Shown here: positions 26,472 to 37,872 of the stretch, in pieces
How the letters are laid out: each line of letters starts with the position of its first letter
Numbering within the stretch: position 1 is the first letter of the stretch
Assembly (NCBI GenBank): GCA_949361645.1
Contig: OX442431.1
Location: forward strand, 8,012,315 to 8,076,314
Source of the DNA: Spongilla lacustris
Lineage: Eukaryota; Porifera; Demospongiae; Spongillida; Spongillidae
Reading direction: 5' to 3'
Length of the DNA: 64,000 nucleotides
The notes under the pieces: model-generated
The model's database searches: none
What the model was told of the DNA's origin: nothing
The model's input: the letters and a program-made list of their open reading frames with translations, nothing else
Program-made: the position numbers and the translations under genes

Positions 26472-27744
26472 CACAACACAAGTTTAATACGTACGTCTGC
26501 TGGTTATATGATTGGCCATATTTGACAATACTGGACATTCGCACCACAAATGTAGGGGCCCACTGCGCTAGTGCCCCTGTGCTGAATGTGACTGCTGTGA
26601 ACCCCAGGGTCGAGAATACAAAGGTTTTGCTGAAGGAGAATGTAACATCTGCATTTGCTGTGTCCATGACAACACAATGTGCTCTCTCTCCCATTGTGCT
26701 AGTATAACTTACTTGGTCAAACAGTACGAAACGTCCTCCAGATATGCACGCACGCCTGTCTTTCCTTTAACACTTTTAGCCCTAAAATGACCTTCTGAAT
26801 CACCTCTGGGCGGCTCTGTTACAAATATCACTACCAACAGAACTGATATGATACCACATACGGGAGTCACCTGTGTGGAGACATCATATTAGCTAATACT
26901 GTCCTGCTGCCCTCATTACCCTGGGGGGTCATCATTACCCTGGGGGGTCATCATTACCCTGGAGGGCCATCATTACCCTGGGGGCCCATTATTACCCTGG
27001 GGGGCCTATCATTACCCTGGGGGACCATTATTACCCTGAGGGCCCATCTCCAACTTGCGGACACTTTGAACAACTGGTGCACCAATGCTGATACTTCTGA
27101 CCCGACTATGTAGCCGAGAGCACTGGAATGAGAGGAGGTAAGTGCTTGCATTGTTTTACGCTCGATACCCTTCACACACCTTCCTATCGGAATTGCGATG
27201 TAGAATATGGTCAGCATACGTAGCCTTTCGGCCGGAAGGAACAAGTCAGCAATAATTGTTGGCGCGATGGTTGCGTAGCTAGCTTCCCCAACTCCAACAA
27301 GACACCGAGTAGCTAGGAGCATCCAGTAGTTCTAGACGAATAGAATCTACATAGGCATGGCGGCAATACGGCACTACTTACGACAGAGAAGGATCCGACC
27401 AACGTAAAACACGACCAGAGGGTGATACCAGCTGCTATTATGTACTTTCGCGTGTATCGATCGCCAAGATAACCAAACAAGGGAGAGAGAAGCATGTAGC
27501 TGACAATGAAGGCAGTCTGTAGGAGGCCTCCTTCTGTGTCGGTCACCGGTCGTCCGAATCCATTTTGGTCACTATTCTCGAGCTGAGTAAGAATACCTGG
27601 AGGCCGGCTCAAATATTACACCGCACAACTTTAGGTTCAACGCTTGCCTGCCAAAGTGACTCTATCGATATAGTTGAGCAAATTGATACAGGTTAAGATT
27701 GCGACAGCGGCGTATTTCATGCAGCAAATCTTGTTGCACGCCAT
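25388..27744 (-). CDS. SPNS: Spinster-like MFS transporter (SPNS family)
   Basis: Twelve-helix major-facilitator transporter; relatives move lysophospholipids or sphingosine-1-phosphate, often in lysosomes. The start at 27744 ([19 protein letters not shown]) leads to [14 protein letters not shown], the first helix with the SPNS Y-x-DR motif. [19 protein letters not shown] and [11 protein letters not shown] give the loop 2-3 MFS signature. [20 protein letters not shown] and FYIAIPIG are diagnostic for spinsters, then [39 protein letters not shown], and a hydrophilic tail ending [12 protein letters not shown] with stop at 25388. Introns contain a (CA)n run and a short minisatellite. Divergent from the ITPRID-like gene (184 bp). 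Confidence 0.92.
26386..26474. repeat. (CA)n microsatellite in the SPNS intron
   Basis: About 40 CA units within an intron of the spinster gene. Confidence 0.96.
26908..27045. repeat. About 19-bp minisatellite in the SPNS intron
   Basis: Seven variant units of cattaccctggggggtcat lie between spinster exons. Confidence 0.82.
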
Positions 27745-27928
27745 CTTCTGATATGAATAAACATTAAAAACACGGTTGTATTAATTTTCTTCAATTACGC
27801 CCATATGGATCCACGCAACTACGGATTCTATTAACCGACGCTGAGTAGGCCTACGTACGTTTCGCGGAAAGAAAGTTTGCTTGTTTTCGTTCGGTTGACG
27901 ACGAAGCTGAAACATTCCTTTGGCGACG
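27745..27928. promoter_or_regulatory. Divergent SPNS/ITPRID-like promoter interval
   Basis: 184 bp separate the two opposed start codons. No TATA box or known motif stands out. Confidence 0.5.
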
Positions 27929-30900
27929 ATGTCTATTGAAGTTTGTAAGCAACGAGTGCCTGTGTGTGCTAGTATATATTGTGTGTTATGTGTTTTGTAA
28001 GAGTGTTAACTAACTTAAGTACCTATACTATAACTTTAGGAAGTTTTATAATGTGTTCCATCGTTCTTCCATGTATAGTGGCGCGTTGTGAACAGCTTTC
28101 GTGCGGCGTGTGTCGAAATGTAAGTTGAACCGTTTTTTAGTGCATGAGTTTAGAGCGGTCATTCGTATACCGCGTGTCACCGTTGCAACGCGAGGTGAAA
28201 GGTTGTGGTGTTATCGTCAATACGTCTCATTGTTCTCCGTGCCACCGTTTGTCGCTGCATGTTGTAACACCTGCGCCCACCCACACCAGTAGTGCGGTCA
28301 AGGGATACCGTACCTGGTAGCATTCGTAACGTACTTGCGGGCACCTTTCTCAACAGACGTCCTGCAAGTGTGGCCACCCTCGTAATAGTCAAGCCGACAT
28401 CTTGCTTCAACGCTTTCATAGGCTCGGACTGTCCCTACCAGTGTACCCTCAAGAAACCCACACACATGACTGGACTGCAGGGAGCCACCATTGCATGAAC
28501 CACAAGAGCCTGGAAACTCAAGTTGAAGAAGAAACATCCACGAGTATCCACAGCATATTACCGACACAAGAGCCTGGTAGGTTGGCTTTAGTGTTGTGGA
28601 GAGGTGTAGTGAGGAGAGGTGTAGTGAGGAGAGGTGTAGTGAGGAGAGGTGTAGTACTGTAGGAAGCTGCTGCAATTTTAACTGTCTTCTCTAAAGGCCA
28701 TGACAATTCTTCAGAATCTGATGATGACATAGATGTTGATGATTTTCAAGGTGATCCATTTAGTAACACTTCAGCTATGTTTTTTTACTGAAATTCATAC
28801 TTTACAGGTGACCAGAGCACATTCACAGCATTAGGAGGGGAGGCCATCTGGTAAGAAATAGGGTGTGTGAGGGTGGAGTGAGGGTGTGCATTATCTAGAG
28901 TGGCTTGTGCCACACCTCAGGATCAAGTGAAGCCTTTACTCTAATGTCGAGTTATGAATACCACACCCACACACTCCCTAATATATTACTAATAGCATTA
29001 TTGTGGTGATAAGAGGTATTCTCTTGTTCTCCTGCTCACAGCAGTGCTTTGCCAAGTTTTCAGCAACGAAAGTTAAGCATTATCCCAGCAAGGTACAGTG
29101 AATTTATGGATCGCAAACTAAGTGACCCAGCTGTGATGGTGCGCAAGGAAAGAATAAGTTGTTTGCAGCGCCAGCAGAGAAGGTTCTCTGATGGAAATCT
29201 GAGTTTCAAGGTGGAGGAGGAGTGGAGCGAAGAGGGCTCGTCATCACATCTGGGGTGTGACTCTGGCTACAATGATGACATCATCAGGTCAAAGTTTCGA
29301 GGCAGCTGTTCCAGTGCCTTTGCATCACCTGCCCTCTCTGATGCTGACCTGGAGACAGCCTTCCCAACTAAAGTGAGGAGACTAACACCTCACCCCCTGT
29401 CCATAGAGAAGGACGCATGCCAGTTGATAGTGAGTGATGAAGGGTGTGGCAACCATTTTGTCATGATGGGGCATCGACCAAAGAGACAGTGTACCAAACA
29501 CCACAGTGTCTCAAGCATAGGAGGGGCCAGCATAGGAGGGGCCAGCATAGGAGGGGCCAGCACAGGAGGTACCAGCACAGGAGGCACCAGCACAGGAGGG
29601 GCTAGCAGTGAAAGTCCTAGTATAAACTCACTGTGGGAGTGTGACTCTGTAGAGACTGTTACAGACATCCTGTCAGGTCTTGGATTGGATGACTTTGACA
29701 ACCCACAGCTAATCCCTGATCGATTCATTCCTTCAATAATTGAGCATGCAAAACCTTCGGTAATGAGGCTGCAACTGCTATCTGAGGAGGGGTGTGGTCT
29801 ATCATCGGGAGGCCTGGATCCAATCGACCTGCCCCTAGGTGCCACAGCTGAGACATTCCTGCAAAAGCCAACCACGCCCCCTCATTGTGCAAGCCCTCCT
29901 CCCCTGCCCTTCACTGACCCAATTCCCGTTCCACGACCCCAGACCATACCAGTTGGTGTGCACATGGACCCATCAGTGTCTCAGTTTGCTCGAACAAAGG
30001 CTATCCTTGAGCCAGTGCCTGAGGAGACCGCCAGCGACCTCTCCCCTAGCCCTCGATGGTTCTCACCTCGCGTATCCATTGACCACTCTGTGGACCTGTT
30101 GGACCTTCAGGAGGGCAAGCTGGGATCAGCTCTGCTGCAGAAGCAGAAGAGGCGATCCTTGCCCCAGAGGGAGGGCTACCGGCACAGCATAGGCAGCCAG
30201 GTGGAGAGTGAGCCCGACAGTATTTACTTCTCCGTCACCTCATATGATGAAGACATAGCAAGAGAACGGGAGAGGGAGAGGGAGGAGCTGTGTGCCCCGC
30301 CTCTGCTGGATGACCCGGTACAGCAGCGTCGTAGGAGGCGTGGTGTGTACACGCCCCCTCCAGGTCTGATGTCATGGCTGAGTAGTCAGCACCCCATAAG
30401 TGAGGAACAACAAGATGACCCTGATGAACTTCCCTGGCCATTCAGTGAACAGGCTAGATTGCGCAAGAGTTTGTCGGAGATAGAACAGGCACAGCAAAGT
30501 CCCTTCTATGAACACACGGTCAATGATGGGTGTGGTCAGGACAGTGCCCCTCCCATCAGGATGTCTCCTTGCAGATCACCACAGCTGTCTGATAGCGATA
30601 GTCATCACTCCAGTCACAGGTAAGTTGGCTGATACTGAAGCTGTATGTGGGCATCACTTTATTTTTTGCAGTGGCCATGGGAACAGATGGGGTGGGAACA
30701 GTCCCTGTAGTGCCAGAGATGTAAGCATGGCGATGAAACACTTCCTTGATGATGTCATAATATTTCATTTTGTGCAGGATTCTGTGGATGCTAGACAGTT
30801 GACTCAGGAAGGCCTTCTCTCAGACACCAGACAGCTGGACACTAGACAGAGAGACCTTCAAGACAGGAAGCCTTCACTTCAACGTAAGCGTTTGTCATGG

Positions 30901-30951
30901 CAGAAAGGAGAAGAGATAGACTTTATGATGGAACTGCTTGAGGCAATCTAA
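27929..30951 (+). CDS. ITPRID/KRAP-like protein (possible IP3-receptor interactor)
   Basis: Proposed exons: MSIEV (27929) joined to LARCEQLSCGVCRN (about 28080), then TSCKCGHPRN..LLQRFHRLGLSL (about 28360-28579), an acidic exon NSSESDDDIDVDD (28.7 kb), TFTALGGEAIW (28.8 kb), and the large exon 29041-30620. This ends, via a small exon near 30.7 kb, in KRLSWQKGEEIDFMMELLEAI with stop at 30949. In the large exon, INSLWECDSVETVTDILSGL followed by GLDD and LIPDRFIPSIIEHA resembles the KRAP/TESPA1/ITPRID core (EEIL-x-x-LGF, then IP-x-RFF), which in vertebrates binds IP3 receptors. The rest is low-complexity, Ser/Pro-rich and probably disordered, with an SIGGA repeat. The family call rests on one motif from memory; the first exons are tentative. 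Confidence 0.55.
29515..29612 (+). repeat. 15-bp coding repeat
   Basis: Six to seven units of about 15 bp (ggaggggccagcata variants) encode SIGGA/STGGT repeats in the ITPRID-like protein, just before its conserved motif. Confidence 0.88.
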
Positions 30952-31397
30952 TGTGTCAGCAATTTGCTTTCTGTGTTGTTTTTAAAGTGATTCTCTGTTG
31001 CCATGACAACTGCATGTTATGTTCCTTTGATGAGCTAAGATATGGAAAGTAACTATACCTCCCCTCTAATGGTGGGCAAGGAGGAGGTGGGTGGTCAGTG
31101 TGGTGAGTGAGCAACGATTCTCCCTGAAGAGTGAAGTACATGTACAGGAAGAGTAGGGGGAGTAGTAGGTATTTCCTCCTGTTGAAAGCTAGTCATAATA
31201 ATTAAGTGCATATACATTAAACTAGGTGTGGAAACAGATAGGTAAATCAAAGCACCTCTCTCAATCCTCCCACTTTAAAATATTTGCAACAGGTGTTGGT
31301 GGCTAGGTACATGGAAACTAATAATTCTGATGTACATATCCTGTGCACTATAGTGGTGTGTGGGAGGAAAGGTCACCTCAGTAGTAGTAGTAGTGTC

Positions 31398-31642
31398 TGG
31401 CCAGGCTATAAGGGATCACAGTACTGCATATCTGGCCAGGCTATGTGGGATCACAGTACTGCATGTCTGGCCAGGCTATGAGGGATCACAGTACTGCATA
31501 TCGGGCCAGGCTATGAGGGATCACAGTACTGCATATCTGGCCAGGCTATGAGGGATCACAGTACTGCATGTCTGGCCAGGCTATGAGGGATCACAGTACT
31601 GCATGTCTGGCCAGGCTATGAGGGATCACAGTACTGCATATG
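31398..31642. repeat. 35-bp minisatellite, about 7 units
   Basis: Units with the core tggccaggctatgagggatc followed by acagtactgcata, with few variants, downstream of the ITPRID-like gene. Confidence 0.92.
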
Positions 31643-31729
31643 TGGCCCACTTATGGCTATGTATAACCAAAGTGAAACCCATCAAGTGACTATGTCTTAA
31701 AATGCAGAAGCAATACCAGTACAGTGAAA

Positions 31730-31768
31730 CATGGGCGCCCCCCCCAGAAATGCTGGGGGCACCCCATG
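31730..31768. repeat. Short GC-rich hairpin
   Basis: catggg-cgccccc and gggggc-accccatg form an inverted repeat of about 14 bp with a short A/T-containing loop. It may be the remnant of a small TIR element. Confidence 0.45.
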
Positions 31769-33279
31769 TAGAAAGGTTATTAGGAACGTTATTAAGGTCT
31801 ATTAGGAACGTTATTAAGGTCTATTAGGAACGTTAAAAAATGAAGGTTGGGCACTGGGCAGGACAGATCTAATATGATGTTTAATGGGCGTGGCTACGGT
31901 AGTGGGCACAGCTTAGGTGGAGGGGTGCAGGTGGTACATGTGGAGGGGTGTACATGTGGAGGGGTGTACATGTGGAGGGGTGGTACTGTGGTCCTCGTAA
32001 TTGTCTTAAATCCCACAGACATAATCAGTAGCAGGAAATTTGTCAATTCCAAGAATCAGCCATGCTACTTCCAGTTCTAAGTGGTACAAATGCTAACAAT
32101 GCTTTGAATACCATAAGTGGGCACCTTGTCACAACAGATGAATGAGAAGTAGTGACGTCGTTTCTTCGCCACATGGGGACCAGTACGTGCGCACACATCA
32201 CCCTCACTATATACTAGTATACTACGATACAGTGGGGATCCGCCTATCGGGAGTCGGTTATTCACGTTCAAACGAATTAGTGGTTCACTACCTAAATAGG
32301 CATACCGTTTACACCAGGTAATTTCAATCTAATCAGTTTTTTTTGCAAACGAATGTGCAGTGAGTCAAAACTAGCTACTAGTACGTACTACCGGTAGTAC
32401 ATGTACGTGCTTATAAATGGTTGCTTGACTAATTTGTTTGAACTGAGCGTCCCGCAGGATCGTGCCAGCATAGTACGGCACGTACGGGGCGTGGTTCAGT
32501 TCAAAAAAGAAAAAAAGTTGTGTAAACAAAACCGTACCCATATGCCGTGCCAACGATGCCATGCGTTTCCATAGAAACACAATTACAACGCAGTGGGACT
32601 GGGGACGAGGGGTCTAGCTGTGTTTTCCTTGTCCCCAGCCTTTCATACGTCGATACAAGGGAACTTGAAGAACTTGGGTATAATAAGATGGTCACTAAAA
32701 TATAAATGGTCGGGAAACCAATGCAGAGACATAATTTCGAAATTTAAAATGAACAAAAAGGTTCAAAATGAACGCCAAAAGTCTAGGATTTAAATATTTT
32801 GATGCCATTGACGCAATCCTTGGTAATAAACACATACCACGGAGCCGCCAGTTCTATTTAGTTAGCCTAAACCCAAACCCTTCATCATAATAATGTCTGT
32901 TATATATATAGCACCTGATTTCTCCTCGCTTGGATTGCACGCTAACAACAGGTTATCCATTCTGATTACAATATTTCTTACAATTGTGCTGCAAAGCCTA
33001 AGATAACTGCTACCTTCACTAAATAACTGCACACTGTACCACCCATCACTATGATAACTGCACACATGAAATGACACTTATAATAATTGCTTCTGTGAAG
33101 GCATTTATGTAGTGTGATGTGGGTATGGTCTAAAAAGTGTGGTCTGCACATGAAGCGTGATCAGGAGCCCAAATAGTCTGGGAACTAGATAGGTCTGGGA
33201 ACCAGATAGTCATATTGCTTGCATTAATTGAAGACCAAGGGACTAAAATTTCACTGGCTTGAGGATCTCTTACTGATGT

Positions 33280-33422
33280 ACCTAATGGATCTGGGGTGTG
33301 GGGGAGGGGTGCATGTGTCTCTTGCCCCCATTAATATCACTTTTGGAGATTCATGAGACAGGATCCTGACTATGCCCACCAGTACCCCACCCCCAAAGAC
33401 TTGGATCTGCCACTGCATGGGG
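33280..33422 (-). mobile_element. Possible transposable-element fragment
   Basis: On the - strand it begins agtggcagatccaagtcttt and continues with a G-rich stretch. Openings of the type gtggcagatccag recur in dispersed elements of many invertebrates. No ends or target duplications are visible, so this is weak. Confidence 0.25.
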
Positions 33423-34417
33423 AATAGAATCTCCATACCTTATATGGTCGCATTTGCAGGAATTCATACAAGTCTTCAAACAAAGATCTAAATTGTGACA
33501 AGGTTACAAATTGCTTAAATTGTTTTTAATAGTGTAAGGAAGTGTCAAAAACTAAGCTGCAGACAACTGCAGACATGCATACTGCACACAAGGGTGACAG
33601 TAAATGGTCCCTGAACCAACAAACCTTGTGCGCATAACTGAAGCCTCACCAAGCAGCCAATGGACTGCACTTTTAAAAAGTCATCATAAACCAGTGTGAT
33701 ACAGTTAAGTGTCTTGATGGCTATTTTTTTTTCATCATTGTAGTAGTGGATCGTCGACGTCATCAGTGTTTTATCACACTATCGCCAAATTTAGTGATGC
33801 AATTATGGGCCACAAGCAATTTACAACAGTTTTATTTTTTTAAATTAAATTTTTCAGTATCGCCCGACTTTCCATTAGCGGGAGCCCATAAGCTGGATTC
33901 AAGCGAAGCCACTGGGCCTAACTGTGACACATACCTATATTTTATAAACCCTACATGTATTCCTATTTTGTAACTTGTAAACTTTCCAGAGCAGCTTACG
34001 ATAGTGGGTGAAAGTCGTAGGTTTATGTCTATGTCGTTTTACCGGATTTTGACTAGAGATCTTGGACGCAGTCATGTTCGCATTGACTGATTAGACCTTA
34101 AAATTTCTTTTTGTTGGGAAAAGTTGACGCTATGGTCTTGCTTTTGAATTAGAAACGAATTAACCTTAAAACCTATTTTTTAAAAACCCTAAGGAACTGT
34201 CCTAAGTGGACGTCCAGATGGAGCATCAGTGTCAAGTCACAGCCCACCATCACCATTGTTAACATCAGCCTCTCTGACAACTGGCTCCTTGAGGACATGT
34301 GTTCATACCTGTGATATGTCTCCTATGCAGTATCTGATTTCATTGTGTCTTCGAATGACAAGTCCTCCCTTCTTGCAATCAAGGGCATGCTGAAGGGCTA
34401 ACATCTAGGACTATCAG

Positions 34418-34550
34418 CCTTGGTCCTCACCTTCCCTAGCCTTGGTCCTCATCTTCCCTAGCCTTGGCCCTCACCTTCCCTAGCCTTGGTCCTCATCTTC
34501 CCTAGCCTTGGTCCTCATCTTCCAAGCCTTGGTCCTTATCATCCTTGCAG
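34418..34550. repeat. 22-bp minisatellite
   Basis: Five to six units of tccctagccttggtcctcat plus ct, in the gene-poor region 5' of the myosin gene. Confidence 0.85.
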
Positions 34551-35129
34551 TATTTAGCGCCTCCAAATGCTTCTCATGTTGAATTACATTCCTGCTGCTA
34601 TCTCCTATATTACGTCATGCACGCGAGACTACAATAACGATACGATTATTTATTCATAGTGCCGAGGTCTATTCAAGGCCGTATTATTATATAGGGTTTG
34701 TCCTTCCATGACCCATAGCAGCACTGCAAAATAACCGCACAAGGTCAAGCGCTTATCAGTTCTCTTCAATGCGCAAACGCTTTACCTTTTGTCGTGCAAC
34801 AAACAGTAGTACTAAGTACGCTGAGTTTCTAATACGTTTGATAGTAGGCGCAGAACTTAGAACCGGTATTTGAATTCGCGACATGTTTAACCATAGATAT
34901 AACGCATTGAACCATGTCGATGACATGTCTTTCCTTTCAGTGCTGCTCTCTGTCAATCTAATTACGACTAATTATAAATTGTTTATCTCTTATTAATATA
35001 AAACATTAACTAGCTAGCTAGCTAGCGTCATATTAATAGAATGTTTTGCAATAAATAAATATTCATTCGTGGCACTACCGTCGTAGCGTTTTAAGCGCCA
35101 CGCCTCCCATTCTTACTGCGTTTTGTATA

Positions 35130-37824
35130 ATGGAAAGTTTCCTCGTGGCAAGGGATAAGGTTGGTGTACAAGACTTCGTTCTGTTGGAAAATTTCCGCAG
35201 TGAAGATGCCTTCATCAGTAACCTGAGCAAGAGGTTTAACGTCAACATAATCTACGTAAGTTGAAGTGCATGGCCAAAGCGGCATGTTAGGGTTAGATGC
35301 ACACGTGACTTTCTGCTTAGCCATACGTACTTTTTTTATCCATGCTGTTTTTTCCTTGCAGACATACATTGGGTCTGTGGTCGTGTCAGTCAACCCGTAC
35401 AAGCCAATAGGGATATACACGCAGGAGGTGATGGAGGAGTACAGAGGGGTTAACCTCTACGAGCTACCTCCCCACATGTAAGACCTGCACGCATATTTAT
35501 CCTCCTCCGGACTGACACCACGCATGCTTCTGCGATCTCCCCGCTGGGCACGCACGTGCGCACCCTACAGCTTTGCAATAGCAGACGCAGCTTATCAGTC
35601 AATGAGAAACGAAGGCGTTAACCAGTGCGTACTTATCTCCGGAGAAAGCGGGGCGGGGAAGACAGGTTTGCTTAACCACATATCGTTATGTACACAATTG
35701 ACTAGCCATGTACATATCAAAGGTTTCTATGTTGGCCAATGGGTGCATCACGTGGGTGCATGCCTGAACATTTGCCATACAGAACTAGACACAACATTCA
35801 CCTTGAATTGCCCATGTATAGAGCTTAGCTACATAAGCTTTCTTTCAGAGGCTTCAAAACACATCCTTCAGTATCTGGCACAGTGCAGTGAACATGCAGG
35901 AATGGTTGACAAGGTCAAAGACCGCCTCCTGCAGTCTAACCCTGTTCTTGAGGTAAGGAGGGGCTGCATAGTGAGGCCCAGTACACCTGGCTGTCTGCCA
36001 TTGTCAGCCAGTAGGCCCCCAGTAGGCTCCCAGGCCCATAAGGTATGTTTGCATACATGCTCATCCATAGGCCTTCGGGAATGCCCGTACCAACAAGAAT
36101 GATAATTCAAGTCGATTTGGCAAATACATGGATGTTGAATTTGACTTCAAAGTGAGAGCCATGGCTACACCCACCTGCAGGTACAGTTCTTTCTTTATAG
36201 GGAACACCGGTTGGAGGCCACATCCATAATTATCTCTTGGAGAAGTCACGAGTTGTGCACCAGTCTGAAGGAGAAAGAAACTTTCACATTTTCTACCAGT
36301 TGCTTGGGAGTAAGGACTCCGCCCTCCTTCAGTCACTGGAGTTATCCAGTCAACCAGGCCACTATTTCTATCTATCACAAGTCAGTTCTTCGTAGCTCTG
36401 ATTTATGTGTTTTAGCACTTAATTTTATACCAGGGTGGCTGTATGAAAGTGGAGAGTATTGATGATTCAAATGACTTTCAAACTGTGTGCAAGGCCATAC
36501 AAGTGCTTGGATTCACCCCAATAGAAATACAGGTACCACTTGTCATCACTGTTAATCACCATTACATCACAGTTAATCACCACTCAATTTTGTTTTACCA
36601 TAATTGGTCATTTTCCAAGAGTCTTTGGAGAATTTTGGCTGCCATTCTGCACATTGGTGACATAGCATATCAGGATACCTCACAAGGCCTTGCAGAGTTC
36701 AAGGATGATTCCAGCTTATCGACAGTTGCCAACGTATGTACTTTAACTAAACTGTACAATGTTTATCTTCAGTGCACCCAGTTACTTCTTTGTCCTGAGG
36801 CTAAGCTTCGGACAGCCTTGACACACCGGTCCATTGAAGCTCGCAATGAGAGGGTCATGACCCCTCTAAATAGTGAGCAGGCATGCTACGCTAGAGATGC
36901 ACTAGCCAAAGCTGTGTATGAGAGGCTGTTTGAGTGGTTAGTTAGAAGGTTGAATACTTCACTGGAAAAAAAGGTATTTCAGCAGAATGTCTGAGGTTTT
37001 GATGGTCACATTGTGCTCTGATTAGGGGAAGGACAAGAGACACTACATTGGACTATTGGACATATATGGCTTTGAGATTGTAGCTTGCAATTCATTTGAA
37101 CAGTTCTGTATCAACTTCTGCAATGAAAAGCTACAACAACTGTTCATTGAGTTGACCTTGAAGAGTGAGCAAGAGGAGTATATGAAAGAAGGGATTCAGG
37201 TTAGTTCCACCTACCTGCACACCCCCCCACTAATGTCACCAGCACATGTATTTTCTTTAGTGGGAGCCAGTGGAGTACTTCAATAACAAAGTGATATGTG
37301 ACCTGGTGGAGGAGAAGCACAAGGGAATATTAGCAGTGCTTGACGAGGAATGTCTGCGGCCAGGAGATGTCTCGGATGTCACATTTCTTGCCAAACTGAT
37401 GAAAACAGTCCCAAACCACAAGCATCTTGTTGTGTAAGAAACCAAAAACTATGTCTCCTCCCTCCTCCCTCCTCCCACCTCCCACCTTCTCTTCACCCCC
37501 CTTCTCCCTCCATATGTAGTCACGAGACTTCTGGCTATGAAAGTCGCAAAACCATTGGTAGAGATCAGTTTCGACTACTTCACTATGCTGGGGAAGTGAC
37601 ATATAATATTGAGGGTATGTAGCCAAGTCATGTACCCCTTGGGGAGGGGGGAGGTACCACTGGTATCCCTACGGGAGGGGAGGTACCACTGGTGCCCCTA
37701 GGGGAGGGAGTACCAGTGGTACCTTCTGAGTGAGGCTACTTGGCTTAAGGCCCTTATTTGTAGGATTTGTTGACAAGAACAATGACCTTCTCTATAGAAG
37801 TCTAAAGGAGGTATGGTGTGTGAG

Positions 37825-37872
<48 letters not shown>

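Larger units (their letters stand above)
30952..35129. other. 4.2-kb gene-poor region
   Basis: This is the largest stretch without a recognisable gene. It contains a 35-bp minisatellite, a short GC-rich hairpin (31730-31768), a TE-like fragment (about 33280-33420) and a 22-bp minisatellite (34.4 kb). Small ORFs on both strands have no recognisable domain or splice context. The last part contains the promoter region of the myosin gene. A fast-evolving gene or ncRNA cannot be excluded. Confidence 0.6.

Noticed and set aside
32371..32695. Small ORFs of 64-69 codons on the - strand
   Set aside because: No domain, no splice context, poly-Phe/Leu composition from an A-rich tract.
34740..34990. Possible tRNA gene or promoter-type hairpin
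   Set aside because: No A/B box pair or cloverleaf can be drawn on either strand.
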